Below are positions 31,162 through 41,365 of a stretch of DNA of 64,000 nucleotides, one piece after another. Each line of letters begins with the position of its first letter. The stretch's first letter is position 1. Below the pieces are notes generated by a model. That model was not told where the DNA came from and did no database searches. It worked only from the letters and a program-made list of their open reading frames with translations. Source of the DNA: Symbiodinium natans (taxonomy: Eukaryota; Sar; Dinophyceae; Suessiales; Symbiodiniaceae). Where the stretch lies: the NCBI GenBank assembly GCA_905221605.1, contig CAJNDS010002498.1, forward strand, positions 1 to 64,000, given 5' to 3'. The translations under genes were made by a program, and so were the position numbers.

Positions 31162-31854
31162 CAGGTATTGTATGGTACTGTATGGCATTGCATTGTATTG
31201 TATTGTATGTCTACCCATATACACGGGCATAATCGTGCATACCACAGAAAAGGCGAGATTGAATTCAGCAGACGTGCCTATTATGTATTGCAGTTCTCCG
31301 GACATGGGCGGAAACCCAGCCTGCTCCCTGCAAACCGAAAGGGTTTCGGGTTCAGGGCAACTCCTGGATCGTCCCGCTCCCAAACCCAGAGAAAAGGGGA
31401 CCCATGCACCAAAAAGCCCAAAGCTTGCGGGCGCATTGCCCAGAAAAGGGAGATCTGGGGAGGGCCTGTAAGGGTAAAGGGCTCCGGGTAGAGGAAGCAC
31501 ATATATCGGGGAGTTGATAGGGGACCCAGAATTGAGAGTTAAAGGCTACGAACCAGAAGGATGCTCTAAGGCCAGTCCTACTTCATACCTTAGTGAGGAT
31601 CAGAAATGATCAAACTTCGGATGGATAGGATAGATGGATAAACCCTAGACCCCAGAACCCTAAACCCCGAATGCCCCTCAACTTCAATGCCCTAAACCCC
31701 AAAACCATCCAAAACCTAAACTTCCATGCCCTAAACCCTAAACCCTCAACCCTAAACCTGAACCTAAGAAAATCCCCGCAGCCCACCATGGCCTGGAGGC
31801 TTTCCGCACGTGGTTGGCCTCCTCTCGGCTTCCGACTGCTGGGTGTTGTTTGGG

Positions 31855-31962
31855 GTTTCGGGTTTAGGGTTTAGGGTTTAGGGTTTAGGGTTTAGGGTTT
31901 AGGGTTTAGGGTTTAGGGTTTAGGGTTTAGGGTTTAGGGTTTAGGGTTTAGGGTTTAGGGGG
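31855..31962 (+). repeat. TTTAGGG array
   Basis: About 15 near-perfect G-strand heptamers, the first array to the right of the transposon. Confidence 0.95.
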
Positions 31963-32022
31963 GGATGTCCGGGGCTGCGCATGTTCAAGGTTCATGGATC
32001 TTTCGAAGTGGTCATCCTTCAG

Positions 32023-32095
32023 GTGTTCGTGTTCGTAACGCAGCGGCCTGGTACATCATGCAGGCCACAGCAGAATGGGAAGACGGCAGGAAAAG
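32023..32095 (+). CDS. exon candidate on the plus strand
   Basis: CATCCTTCAG acceptor and AAAAG|GTCAGTG donor. Reads RVRNAAAWYIMQATAEWED. Opposite to most neighbours. Strand not certain. Confidence 0.4.
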
Positions 32096-32214
32096 GTCAG
32101 TGAACCTTGAAGTAGGCCTTTCTGTTAGAGGGCTTATGCCACTTGGGTTTAGGGTTTAGGGTTTAGGGTTCAGGGTTTAGGGTTTAAGGTTTAGGGTTCA
32201 GGGTGTAGGGTTTA

Positions 32215-32500
32215 GGGTGTGGATGGAACTCTGTCTTGCAGAGGCTCTTTCACATCACGCATTGAAGTGGTGATTCCAGCGGGCTCACGAACCAAAACAC
32301 AAGCTAGTGAGGATCCGACGAACAATCCACCGGCGAATTCGCTGCCCCAGAGGGTCCTCCCGGGCCGCGGGGTGCTTCGGCCTGGAGCAGATTCCACACA
32401 GAATGTCTTCAAGATATCTCGCAGGTGGAAACACGGAAGTCTTTGAGAAACTCTACTACAGTCCAACCGTGCCTGGATTTGGATTGCGGACTGACACCAG
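32215..32500. CDS. open coding-like segment, strand ambiguous
   Basis: Minus is open for about 100 codons (for example LRDILKTFCVESAPG and SEFAGGLFVGSSLACVLV). Plus reads SRIEVVIPAGSRTKTQASE between TCTTGCAG (32241) and CGCAG|GTGG (32424), exactly 61 codons. Only one can be right. Confidence 0.4.
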
Positions 32501-32624
32501 GTCCTGCCTGACATCACATCCGTGGATCTAAGAGGTCAAGAGTTTCGCACGGCTCAAGCAATAATAATGATACCAATAATAATAAGAATACTAATGAATT
32601 AGAGTAACAACAACAACAATAATA

Positions 32625-32720
32625 ATGATAATCATAGCAGAAAGCAGACCAGGTCCTTCTTCTCGGCCAAGCGCGACTTGCCCTTGGGCTTCTGGACAGA
32701 GCCCTTGAACGCTCGGCCGC
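32625..32720 (-). CDS. weak exon candidate, basic
   Basis: Minus frame GRGGRAFKGSVQKPKGKSR, then LAEKKDLVC. Confidence 0.35.
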
Positions 32721-33005
32721 CGCGTCCTCACGGGGCTCACTTAAAGAAAACAGGAAACCTCGCAATGCAGGCGGGCACGAGGAGGTCTCTGCAATGATAG
32801 CTGCACTGAGTCCCCCAAGTACAAGTAAGTTATCAGTACAGTTGTAGTTGGGGCTATCAGTACCCAGTAACCCACAAGTATATTTTAGAGAAATGACCGG
32901 AGCGACCTGGTGGCCTGACCCAAATCCTAAACCCGAAAGAAACCCTAAACCCTATTCTAGAGTATGACCATGCAGTGTGCTCGCGTCTCCGCGCTCCAGA
33001 GTCAC

Positions 33006-33058
33006 CCTGGGCTGTGAGCGAGTACACCGCCACCTGGGCCAGCTTCGATGCCGGTGGC
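33006..33058 (-). CDS. short exon candidate
   Basis: Strong TTTTCTCTTCCAG acceptor, GCCCAGG|GTGACT donor. Reads PPASKLAQVAVYSLTAQ. Confidence 0.5.
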
Positions 33059-34599
33059 CTGGAAGAGAAAATTGTGTAGCGTTTAGGGTTTGGGGTTTGG
33101 GGTTTGGGGTTTAGGGTTTAGGGTTCAGGGTTTAGGTGTCCAAACAGCTCAACTACACTTCACAGCCATTGCACCCAAGCAACAGGGACGAGCTACCGCC
33201 ATCTGACCTGATCCAGAACACAAGACGAGCAAGGCTGTTCCTGCGCCTATGACTCAACCAGGAAGCGCTGCGAAATGTTGGGTTTAGGGCTTAGGGCTTA
33301 GGGTTTAGGGTTTAAGGTTTCGGGTTAGCTAATGCTGCAGAGTGGCATGTTCCTCTTGCTTTGCTGGTGACCGTGATCATCGGCAATGTATTGCCCGTAC
33401 TCAATCTCCCCTGCCTGCACGTTGGGGTCGTCAGAAAGGGACTCTAATTGCATTTTGAAATCTGATTCCCCCCTCCCCCCTCATGTCGAACTCCCCTCAT
33501 CTCCATCCCAAAACGTCCCTTGGTCAGTGCAGTCCAACCAGTCCTGCTGCAACCACGTGTCGGTCCAGTCTGGCAGCGCATCAATCTCCTGCAAAGCTTC
33601 GGAGGCTCATGGGTGGCTACAGCCGGGGTGATAAGTAAGATAGCTTTAGCCATAACTTGCTATAACCTTATTTGGGGGGAGTACTTAGATCCAATACTGT
33701 TAACACACTGCGGATGCCCACATTAGGGATTGGGGGGTTACAGTAGGGTTGGGTTTTGGGGTTCTTAGGGGAGGATTCGGTCTGGGCGGGGTCGTGAGGT
33801 GGGGTTTCCATGGGAAGGGGGATACCATGGGGGCCGGAGATGCACAGCGCACAGCCAGATAAGGGCTCCCTTTTTTTGCGAGATGCCCGTATCTAGAAGA
33901 CTGTCGGGGGAATCCTGATGTCACCTGCGCCCTAAACATCCGGAACAGCCCAAACACCCTCAGCCCCCTTAAATCCCCTTTAACCTCTTAAACCCCCTTA
34001 AATGCCCTTTAAGCTCCTGAGTGTCCGCATGCAGAGCCTGCTTGATCTCTATCTGCGACGGGTTTCGGCCAATCGCCATCTGCCACGCAGCAGCCCGGAA
34101 TAATGGGAATAATTTGGGATGTTCCCCCTTATACGAAAAGGCCTTTGACATCCCAAGGAAAAAAGGAAGTTTCGGTTTCGGGGACCCTAACAAAACAGCA
34201 GAAGGCCGGAAGGACTGGAGTCCAACCTGGAAAGGGCCTGAAGCTAGCCTGCAACTTCCACATTCAGATGCCCCCAAAGTTGGGGCCAGGCCAAAATTCC
34301 GAGCAGAACATTAGGGATTGGGGTTTCGGTGGGCGAATGGTCTGCACAACTACCAAGCTCCCAATTGCAGCTGTGAGGTTTCGGGGCGGAAAGCGAAGAG
34401 TCTGGCAACACAAGGCCGCGTCTGGAATGGAAGGTGCACCTGCATGTCGTGTGCGGTTTAAAGTAATTGCGGCTGAAGCTCCAGCTTTTCCAGACTGTCC
34501 AACTCCTCAGGATTCGACTTGTGACGGACTGAGGTGAAGCGTTCTAGAACTAACACAGCGCGCGCGTGCGAATGTTCCAAGAACCAATATTATGGCGAT

Positions 34600-34722
34600 T
34601 TCGCAAATTACGAGTATGGTCCTTTTTGGGGTCGATATTACAAGGCTGCCCTGATTATAAGGCGGCCCCTCTTATTTAGGGTACCCAAGAAGGGACCCTG
34701 ATTTAGAGAACTGACGGTGTGA
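34600..34722. mobile_element. MITE-like element, relative of 15998-16108
   Basis: Shares AAGGCGGCCCCT, AGGGACC and TTTAGAGAACTGAC with the 15998-16108 element. Confidence 0.5.
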
Positions 34723-34734
34723 ACCAATTCTCAG

Positions 34735-34880
34735 CAAAGCTGCTTCCTCGCTCCGCCCGGTCGATCCATCCGATTCCTCGGCCCTCGCGGCGTTCACAGA
34801 CAAGCCACTTGGCCGGCGACACCATCCCAGCGGGTCGGCGCTCGTTCCGGTCAAGCTGATTCTGTGAGGCTCCTGATGTT
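34735..34880 (-). CDS. copy 1 exon, paralogue of 47910-48020
   Basis: Frame starts TAEHQEPHRISLTGTSAD and ends GSTGRSEEAA. Copy 2 has TAEHQDPQNVSRTGTSAD and ends DESTELSEEAA, then a TAG or a GC donor. Confidence 0.6.
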
Positions 34881-34959
34881 CAGCGGTCATCAGGACTTGT
34901 TCCGATGAGGTGCCCCTTGCTTACATCGCAACGTCCCTCAAGCCCTCACATGCCCTCGA

Positions 34960-35090
34960 CACCAAGTCTTTGAAGCCTGAGGCCTGTCGGGCGAAACCCT
35001 CCCCAGCCTCAATCGCAGCTTGCGAGTCCGAGCGCGGCAGCCGGCCCGGCTTGGCCAGAGATAGACTCGCCGTCTTGACCTGCCAGGCGA
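34960..35090 (-). CDS. copy 1 exon, paralogue of 48380-48470
   Basis: Reads ASLSLAKPGRLPRSDSQAA. Copy 2 reads ASLSLAKPGQLPRLDAPAA. Confidence 0.6.
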
Positions 35091-35683
35091 TCCCCAAGCC
35101 TATTCCTATTAACTTAAGAGAATTCGATTTCCTTCGGCCCCAGTTTCCTATCAACATACACGTACCGTTGCAGATGTCGACGAAAACTTCTATCAGATCA
35201 CTTATTGAACCAGATGAATCAGCTATTTCTATGGGGCCCCATTTGCATTCGCGCAGTTAGAACGTTCATGGGATCCTATTTTCTCATACGACTTTGACCA
35301 CGAGCTGCTAGTAGGTGGTTTCTACGGCTAGGGGCCGAAAAGGACCGAACAGAGCTTTGCAGGCTTTCAAGTGAAATATTGGATTCTGGTGAGTTCGAAA
35401 ACACAATCTTGCTGAACAAGCTCGTTTCATGAGGGTAAGAGTCGGCATGAAAAGGAGTCTGACAGGATTGAATAGATTCGAGGTGTCAATAGACGGTAGA
35501 GAAATCCTGTTCAAAGCGACTCCCTTGTGTTTGGGTAGTGCTTTGGCGATCCCACTTTCCGTGGCAAAGATCGCAGCTGCGAAGTATCAAGAGGGACATG
35601 TGAAGCGCAGCATGGCGGCAGTGACTTCGGGTTGAGGGTTTGGGCACTAAGGGCCCAAGGCTGAGGGTCCACGATTGTTGACA

Positions 35684-35789
35684 TGGGGGCTTCCGATAAT
35701 AGAGGGTGCCTTTGCGGGGTCCTTTGCATAAGGGGAGATCCTATTGTTCGGGGGTCTAGATTAGGGGTCCTTGATTTCGTGAACCCCCA
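35684..35789. mobile_element. MITE, GGGGG-C/T-TTC family
   Basis: TGGGGGCTTCCGATAATAG at the left and TGATTTCGTGAACCCCCA at the right form an imperfect terminal inverted repeat. Related copies at 36917-36997, 54254-54359 and 62691-62782. Confidence 0.6.
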
Positions 35790-36052
35790 CATTGATTGAA
35801 GAAGACAAGATGTGACGAACACCGCCACACAGCTTGGAACGCGGTGACGCGGACACCCCAACCCCAGCCGTTGAATTCGTTGAATGGCGAAAAGCATGCA
35901 ATCTCTGGATAGAACCAGAAACCCCGCCCGGTGCACATACCCTGAAGCCAACCCTTCAAGGCTAGCCATTAGCCCGACAGGGGCCCCTGTCAGATCCCTA
36001 AACCCTAAACCCTAAACCCTAAACCCTAAAAAGGGTCCCTATCTCGGGGGGC

Positions 36053-36138
36053 CTGGTCGTGCGGGCCGCTGGCCAGCCCCGAGCCGAGCTCGCTCTCCAG
36101 CTCAATGAAGGGGATGGAGGGGCGCTTGTGCGCGACGC
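36053..36138 (-). CDS. copy 1 exon (86 bp), paralogue of 48738-48823
   Basis: CAGGTGCAG acceptor and CCAG|GC non-canonical donor. Reads GVAHKRPSIPFIELESELG, then SGLASGPHDQA. Copy 2 has the same length, same phase and the same GC donor. Confidence 0.7.
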
Positions 36139-36568
36139 CTGCACCTGGTCGGAGGGGGTTTAGGGTTTAGGGCTTAGGGCTTAGGGTTTAGGGTTGGATG
36201 TACGGAACTCTCGGAATACCCACCAGAGGAGCCCCTAATTCGGAACAACCGCCAAATAGCTCTTCGGCCTCGGGTCAGGGCTGATCCGGGGGGTTTTCGG
36301 TCGATGCGCCACTGCTTTCATGCCGCATTTCGTCTTTGTGTCAACTGCATGGGCAAGTAACCCCTAAACCCTAAACCCTAAACCCTAAGAGTGGGAGGTT
36401 TCAGGTCAAAGGTTGGTCGTGGTGGCTGCGACTTCGCACGGTCTGAGGGTTCGGAGCTCGCAGCGTTGAGTCGTCACTCGTCTGCCAGCGAACCCCCCAA
36501 ACCCTGAACCCTAAACCCTAAACCCTGAATCAAACGTCCACGAGCCTGAAATTGCCTTGCCATTCCAG

Positions 36569-36636
36569 GTGTTGCGGCTGCTCGTTGCCTTGGTTGTGGC
36601 AGCGACTTGTCAGATCAAGCCTACTGCCTCGCAACG
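36569..36636 (+). CDS. plus-strand exon candidate, hydrophobic
   Basis: TTGCCATTCCAG acceptor and GCAACG|GTGAGC donor. Reads VLRLLVALVVAATCQIKPT. Signal-peptide or membrane-helix like. Opposite to the flanking gene. Confidence 0.4.
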
Positions 36637-36774
36637 GTGAGCACACGGACACCCTTACACAGCGTGCACGGTGGTGCAAGGATGTGCCATACATTCCTGC
36701 ATCCAGCAATTTTAGGGTTAAGGGTTCACGGCATAGGTGTTAGGGATTTCGGGTCTCTAAACCCTGAGAGCTCG

Positions 36775-36906
36775 TGGATCGCGAGCCACTGCAGAACACT
36801 GCTGAGAGGGCACCGATGCATCCAACAGCAGCCACCCTCCGTCTTGGTTGAGCCGCTGCTCCTGCAGGAAAGGACGCACAAGGGTTTCGGCGGAACATCT
36901 CTGGAA
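36775..36906 (+). CDS. plus-strand exon candidate
   Basis: Ends at a consensus CTGGAA|GTGAGT. Reads PPSVLVEPLLLQERTHKGF before the donor. 5' border unclear. Confidence 0.4.
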
Positions 36907-36916
36907 GTGAGTATTT

Positions 36917-36997
36917 GGGGGTTTACCCAATATAGACCCACAAATAGTAGGACTCCCTTATAATAAGGACCTCAATAAGGTACCCCCGGTTTCCCCC
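36917..36997. mobile_element. MITE, GGGGGTTT family
   Basis: GGGGGTTTACCCAATA at the left and AAGGTACCCCCGGTTTCCCCC at the right. Directly downstream of a GTGAGT donor, hence intronic if the plus exon is real. Confidence 0.5.
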
Positions 36998-37392
36998 ATT
37001 TGAGCACCACTTCAAATGAGACTAGTCCAAAACTCCTCCCACCCCTCCCACCAGTGTCGCACCAACATCGGGTCCTTGAAGACCCTGAGTCCATCAAGCC
37101 CCAACCTTGAAGACATAAGCAGTCGTAACACCCCAAACATCCCCAAACCCCGAACACCGAAACCCGAAGCCGTGGGAGCACGATCTCTCGCGTGGCGCTT
37201 CGTCGAGCAGCCAGCCGAGAGCGTAACCGGACACGCCGGCCAAAAACCCGTCCGGGAACCCCCCTAAACCCTCCACCCACATTGCTGCATGAACTTGATC
37301 AACCGAGAAATCTCATGAGGTTTCCGAAAAATTGGGGTACCCCAATATCCTTATCATAAGGGAATATGTTAGGGTCCCCTTATTTTCGTACA

Positions 37393-37537
37393 ACCCTAAA
37401 CCCTAAACCCTAACCCTAAACCCTAAACCCTAAACCCTAAACCCTGAACCCTGAACCCTGAACCCTAAAACCCTAAACCCTAAACCCTAAACCCTAAACC
37501 CTACACCCTAAACCCTAAACCCTAAACCCTAAACCCC
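37393..37537 (-). repeat. CCCTAAA array
   Basis: About 20 heptamers with several CCCTGAA and one CCCTACA variant. Confidence 0.95.
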
Positions 37538-37545
37538 CACGTGGC

Positions 37546-37640
37546 TGCACCTCCTCATCAGGCTGCTCCACGCCCTGCGGGACAGGCTGTTCCCCGGTCC
37601 GAGGGCGGTCTGCTGTTTGCTGCCTCGGCAGCCTTGGAGT
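37546..37640 (-). CDS. copy 1 exon, paralogue of 49820-49960
   Basis: Reads SKAAEAANSRPPSDRGTA. Copy 2 reads NAADEAENSRLARGQTP. Confidence 0.5.
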
Positions 37641-37648
37641 GGGAGTCT

Positions 37649-37750
37649 GCCTGGTTCTTAGTAGGGACTGAGGGAATGAGGGTCCATAAAATCCCTTTAA
37701 GGGATGATATAGGGCCCTCGTTCCCTCCTTCCCTACTAAGGACCAGCCAG
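37649..37750. mobile_element. MITE M1 (CTGGTTCTTAGTAGGGA), copy 1
   Basis: CCTGGTTCTTAGTAGGGA at the left, TCCCTACTAAGGACCAGCC at the right. Also inner repeats GGGAATGAGGG / CCCTCGTTCCC. A second copy is at 38759-38921. Confidence 0.75.
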
Positions 37751-38242
37751 GGGTTGGGAGGGGTGGGGGAGTTGGGGTCAGAAGCTGGGTGATACGAGAG
37801 AAGAGGTATGTCCTGAAATTTGAAACCCACAGTTCTTGGGCATTCCGGGGTTTGCCATCGAAAACCCAGCCGTTTCGGGTTTCGGTTTAGGGTTTCGGGT
37901 TCCGATAGGGTTGGCTGATGGCTTGACGATGTTTCGGGTCACGCTGCTGAAAAGTTGAGGAGTTGGGGGGAGGTGAGGAGGGGAGGAGGGAGGAGTGGGG
38001 GCGTCGGCCACACGCGGCAACTGCTGAATCAGACATGGCCACGATATCGAAGACATGCGCTCTTATACATCTGCAAGAAAATAATGTCACGCGTGCAGCC
38101 AACTGTCTGAGGTGAAAAAACTCACATGCTGATGTTCGAGCGAGTAGCCTACTGGAAAACCCAATCAGGGCAAAGAACTCTGCTTCGAACCCTTAGGCAG
38201 CGTTTACCGTCGAGCGATGCAGGGGATCCCTCTTTCGTGAAG

Positions 38243-38438
38243 TACTTGGAGGTTCATGGTACTTACTAACTAACGTTAAGGTATTTGAATTGAGGGGCTT
38301 ATAAGCTTATGTGGGTTATACATACAGTTACCCTAAACCCTAAACCCTAAACCCTAAACCCTAAACCCTAAACCCTAAACCCTAAACCCTAAACCCTAAA
38401 CCCTAAACCCTAAACCCTAAACCCTATCACGAACCTCC
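38243..38438. mobile_element. MITE of the GGAGGTTCATG family with internal telomeric array
   Basis: TACTTGGAGGTTCATGGTAC opens the element and CACGAACCTCC closes it. Positions 38332-38427 are 13-14 perfect CCCTAAA units replacing the normal right half. Confidence 0.6.
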
Positions 38439-38439
38439 A

Positions 38440-38562
38440 GGCTCCCTTGGGCCGCTCGCCTGCGCTGCGGCGAACGCGGCGAAGGCGCGCGCCGCGGCGA
38501 GCGCCCAGATTTTGGAGACAACGGGCTGGCTGACCTTGGCAGTCCCAGTGAGAGGACTGCCG
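38440..38562 (-). CDS. copy 1 exon, paralogue of 50120-50330
   Basis: Minus frame GTAKVSQPVVSKIWALAAA, then RAFAAFAAAQASGP. Copy 2 has DVKVSKPVVSAITAVATLT with an expanded repeat. A plus-strand reading with conserved AG and GTAAG borders also exists, so strand is not certain. Confidence 0.45.
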
Positions 38563-38758
38563 AGTTGTTTCCAGGCAAGTAAGCTTGAACCTAATTCCCT
38601 ACACCCTAAACCCTACACCCTTAAGCCCCTAAACCCTAAACCCTTGGACTTGCTCTAACATATGGGCCAGGTTTGAATTGCGCAAGACTCAAGAATTCAC
38701 GCAGGCAACCCGCCACATGTCTCAGGCAACCCAAGCTACCGGCCGTAGGTCTGTGAGA

Positions 38759-38921
38759 GCCCCCTCTGGTTCTTAGTAGGGAATCAGGGAATTAGGGCCC
38801 TGTATCCTTTGAGGGATTACATACTATATGTACATGTATACATATATATGTACCCTTTGAAGGGATGATATTGGTACCTCATTCCCGCATTCCCTACTAA
38901 GAGCCAGCCAGCTGTGAGAAG
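38759..38921. mobile_element. MITE M1, copy 2, with 8-bp target duplication
   Basis: TIR CTGGTTCTTAGTAGGGAA / TTCCCTACTAAGAGCCAG. Flanked by CTGTGAGA at 38751-38758 and 38922-38929. The paralogous position 50460-50467 has a single CTGTGAGA and no element. Confidence 0.85.
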
Positions 38922-38929
38922 CCGAGAGT

Positions 38930-39037
38930 CCCTTCCGACTCCGACACCGCCTCGAACTTGTTCAGCGCCGACTGCGCGTAGGCGGCCACGGCCGCGGAGT
39001 CCCCGGCCATGTCGGCAATCGCCATCTTTTCGAGGTC
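38930..39037 (-). CDS. copy 1 exon, paralogue of 50460-50555
   Basis: CCCCAAG acceptor. Reads LEKMAIADMAGDSAAVAAY and ends SESEGTLGFSQ. Copy 2 reads VAADAGDSAAKAAHEPA and ends with the same SESEGTLGFSQ. Confidence 0.65.
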
Positions 39038-39154
39038 CTTGGGGTTCAGGGTTTAGGGTTTAGGGCGTAGGGTCTCAGGGTTTTAGGGCCGTGGCACTTC
39101 CGACGCTTCGCTGCTGCAAAAACTCGTAAACAGCAACCCTTGGGCAAGGCAAGC

Positions 39155-39364
39155 TTGCCAAGCTGCATCTTCGTTTTGGCTGCGGCCAGTCATCAGGCAT
39201 GCCGCGGAGTTGTGTGGGTCGATCCTCTTGGGCCTCTGATACTCACCCGGCTCCGCATCCTCGACGTCCCCCTCAGCATCCTCCGCATCCTCGCCGTCCA
39301 CCACCTCCGGGGCTTCCGCATCCTCCGGGGCCTGCAAAGCCTCAATGGCCCGGGGGCTTGCGAC
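39155..39364 (-). CDS. copy 1 acidic exon (210 bp), paralogue of 50705-50905
   Basis: CCCTTTCAG|GTCGC acceptor. Ends TTGGCAA|GCTTGC, a GC donor, where copy 2 has TTGGCAA|GTGAGG. Reads VASPRAIEALQAPEDAEAP, a long Asp/Glu/Ala tract, then DPHNSAACLMTGRSQNEDA. Lengths differ by exactly three codons between copies. Confidence 0.7.
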
Positions 39365-39610
39365 CTGAAAGGGCAGCGGCCACACTGAAAAAACCTTCAC
39401 AAACTGGCATCTGAGAAGTTCCGAATCTCAGCAATGCCAGCCCGCCTGCAGCTGTGAAGCGTCGGGAGACGCTTCAGGATCTAACTGCTCCGAGTGCTCT
39501 GCGTGCTCTGGCTCTTGGCGCTCGCCTAGCAGCGAGCCGTGCCGATGCAGACCCGTGGCATGGGTGTGCTCAACCGACTCTGTCGTGTCAGGTCGGTGTC
39601 ATCTCAGAGG

Positions 39611-39640
39611 ATGAGGGTTTAGGGTTTAGGGTATTGGGGT
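39611..39640 (+). repeat. 30-bp telomeric-repeat insertion
   Basis: Block beginning ATGAGGGTTTAGGGTTTAGGG is absent from the aligned copy 2 sequence at 51148-51151. It is preceded by GAGG and followed by a second ATG. Confidence 0.8.
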
Positions 39641-39644
39641 ATGT

Positions 39645-39790
39645 AGCCTGATGCAGCCACTGCAGCCCAGGGGCGAAGGTCAGGTTCTGCAGCAGCAGCG
39701 GACTTTGCACGTACAGGACGTGCGGGCTTCGCGTCTGCGTGCTCGTTGGGCAAGAGCTGCGCCTCCTGGCACCATGCTTGGGCTTAAGCA
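39645..39790 (-). CDS. copy 1 exon, paralogue of 51150-51305
   Basis: Reads QEAQLLPNEHADAKPARPV, then RAKSAAAAEPD. Copy 2 reads QEAQLLPKEHADAKPTKPA with a longer Ala tract. The telomeric insertion lies at its 3' edge. Confidence 0.6.
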
Positions 39791-40382
39791 ATGCCGTGTA
39801 AAACCTTGTTTGCCTATCCCTAAGTAGTTCCGTGATGTGTAAGCATGTTATTTTATCCGCTTCCATCGCTAAAAACCATCTTAGTATGAACATGCATTCG
39901 AAAGAAACAACCTTTACATGTGCGTTCAGTATACACTCACCCACGTAGTTTCGTTAACGATGGCATTGTGGGCTTACCTTCACCATACAATGTGTGTGTA
40001 TGAACAAAGTCAAGCCGTGACCAAACTTTTAAGTCCTCACGAATTAGTCTTCCAGGACTCGTTAATGACATGAAATATGTAAGACATGGCTACGTGCATC
40101 CAAACATTTCAAGACATGGGCAAGGCTGAAGTAAACAAACGCAATGGACAGGTGGCCTGAACGCTTCTCAGAATCTCCCAAGGCGTCCAAGGCAGGTTGT
40201 CAACTTTGCCCCGGCTCTCAGGAACGTGTAGTCAACAAACACATACTAAATTACCATACGCTTCAACTATGCAATGCCATTCTTGAACATCCATTACTCG
40301 CAGATTCTAATATTCCTATACTCTTACATTCAACTTTAGGGTTTAGGGTTTAGTTTAGGGTTTAGGGTCCAGGGTCTAGTTC

Positions 40383-40490
40383 GGGCAAAGCACAGCCTTG
40401 GCGGCAAGTTTGAAACCGCGGCTCCTCCATTGGGGCATCCTCCCGAACATCCGGCCTGGACAGCTCGCAAGTCTTGGCTCTTCTTTGCGA
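40383..40490 (-). CDS. copy 1 exon, paralogue of 51620-51740
   Basis: Reads KTCELSRPDVREDAPMEEP. Copy 2 reads NTCELSARLDGLEGAPLEE. Confidence 0.55.
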
Positions 40491-40639
40491 AGCTAGGGTT
40501 TTTTGGGGTTTAGGGTTTAGGGTTTAGGGTTTAGGGCTTAGGGTTTAGGGTTACTATCGTAGAATCGCAGCTGCCTGGGAATGATTCTTGCACTGGCAGT
40601 TGCAGCGTAGAACCGCCATAAGAACAGAGTTCACTCAAC

Positions 40640-40853
40640 AGATCTCACTCTGCATCCACACTGGGCATATCTTTCCATCCCTCGCCGAGCGGCGATGGAA
40701 TGGGATCGGCGTCTTCGTCGTCGTCGTCGCCATCATCGGCTTGCCTTCCAAGTCGAGTCAATGCCTTGGAACAGTCCGGGCGCTTGTGCCTTGAATTGTC
40801 GCAACCCCTGCAAACTCCAAACTCTCCATGTATAGGTCGTGGCACTCCTACTG
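40640..40853 (-). CDS. zinc-knuckle exon
   Basis: Minus frame contains CRGCDNSRHKRPDC, an exact C-x2-C-x4-H-x4-C knuckle (40772-40812), followed by a polyacidic tract GDDDDEDADP and GEGWKDMPSVDAE. Such knuckles occur in retrotransposon Gag/Copia and in cellular RNA-binding proteins. No reverse transcriptase or integrase is visible nearby. Acceptor could be CCCTCAGCAG. Confidence 0.55.
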
Positions 40854-40935
40854 CTGAGGGCGGCGCCAAAGCAACGCACCTACTTCTGAGGGCTTGAGGG
40901 CGAGACGACATGACACAAGCTCTAGCTCCAAACTC

Positions 40936-41018
40936 TTAGGGTTTAGGGTTTAGGGTTTAGGGTTTAGGGTTTAGGGTTTAGGGTTTAGGGTTTAGGGTTT
41001 AGGGTTTAGGGTTTAGGT
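40936..41018 (+). repeat. TTTAGGG array
   Basis: About 12 perfect G-strand heptamers. Confidence 0.95.
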
Positions 41019-41036
41019 TTAATTAGGGTAGGACAC

Positions 41037-41138
41037 CGTTCATTGTGAATTTCTGGAGTCTTTCTTGTAGCCAGGGAGCTTTCGGGCGCTTTGCCTGGGT
41101 TGACAGGATGTTGGCAAGTTGGGACAGCAGAAGCTCCA
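41037..41138 (-). CDS. exon candidate (102 bp)
   Basis: TTTCATTCGCAG acceptor and GAACG|GTGTCC donor. Reads VELLLSQLANILSTQAKRP, then KAPWLQERLQKFTMN. Leucine-rich helix. Confidence 0.6.
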
Positions 41139-41365
41139 CTGCGAATGAAACATGTGGGGATGGGAGGGTGGGGTGGGGGGGGCGGGGGGGTGGGGGATTA
41201 AGATGATGGGCCATTTTGCGAAGTTATGGCACATTTATTCCTTCTACTTTGCTTAGGACTATTATTCACCATTGTCTAAAATTGTCGCTTGCCCACGTAC
41301 GTCTTGTTTTTGTTCCCGAAAGCATCGCGAAGGGTTCTTCCGTGCGGAGCCCCCTGACACAACAA

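Larger units (their letters stand above)
34385..40490 (-). other. multi-exon gene, copy 1 of a tandem duplication
   Basis: Its exon candidates (40383-40490, 39645-39790, 39155-39364, 38930-39037, 38440-38562, 37546-37640, 36053-36138, 34960-35090, 34735-34880) each match, in the same order, a block in 47.7-51.75 kb. Substitutions keep the reading frame. Product unknown, with acidic, Ala-rich and amphipathic segments. The introns have diverged and hold MITEs and heptamer arrays absent from copy 2. Confidence 0.6.

Noticed and set aside
30949-31500. 170-202 codon frames across the GTAT repeat
   Set aside because: Driven by (GTAT)n, open on both strands.
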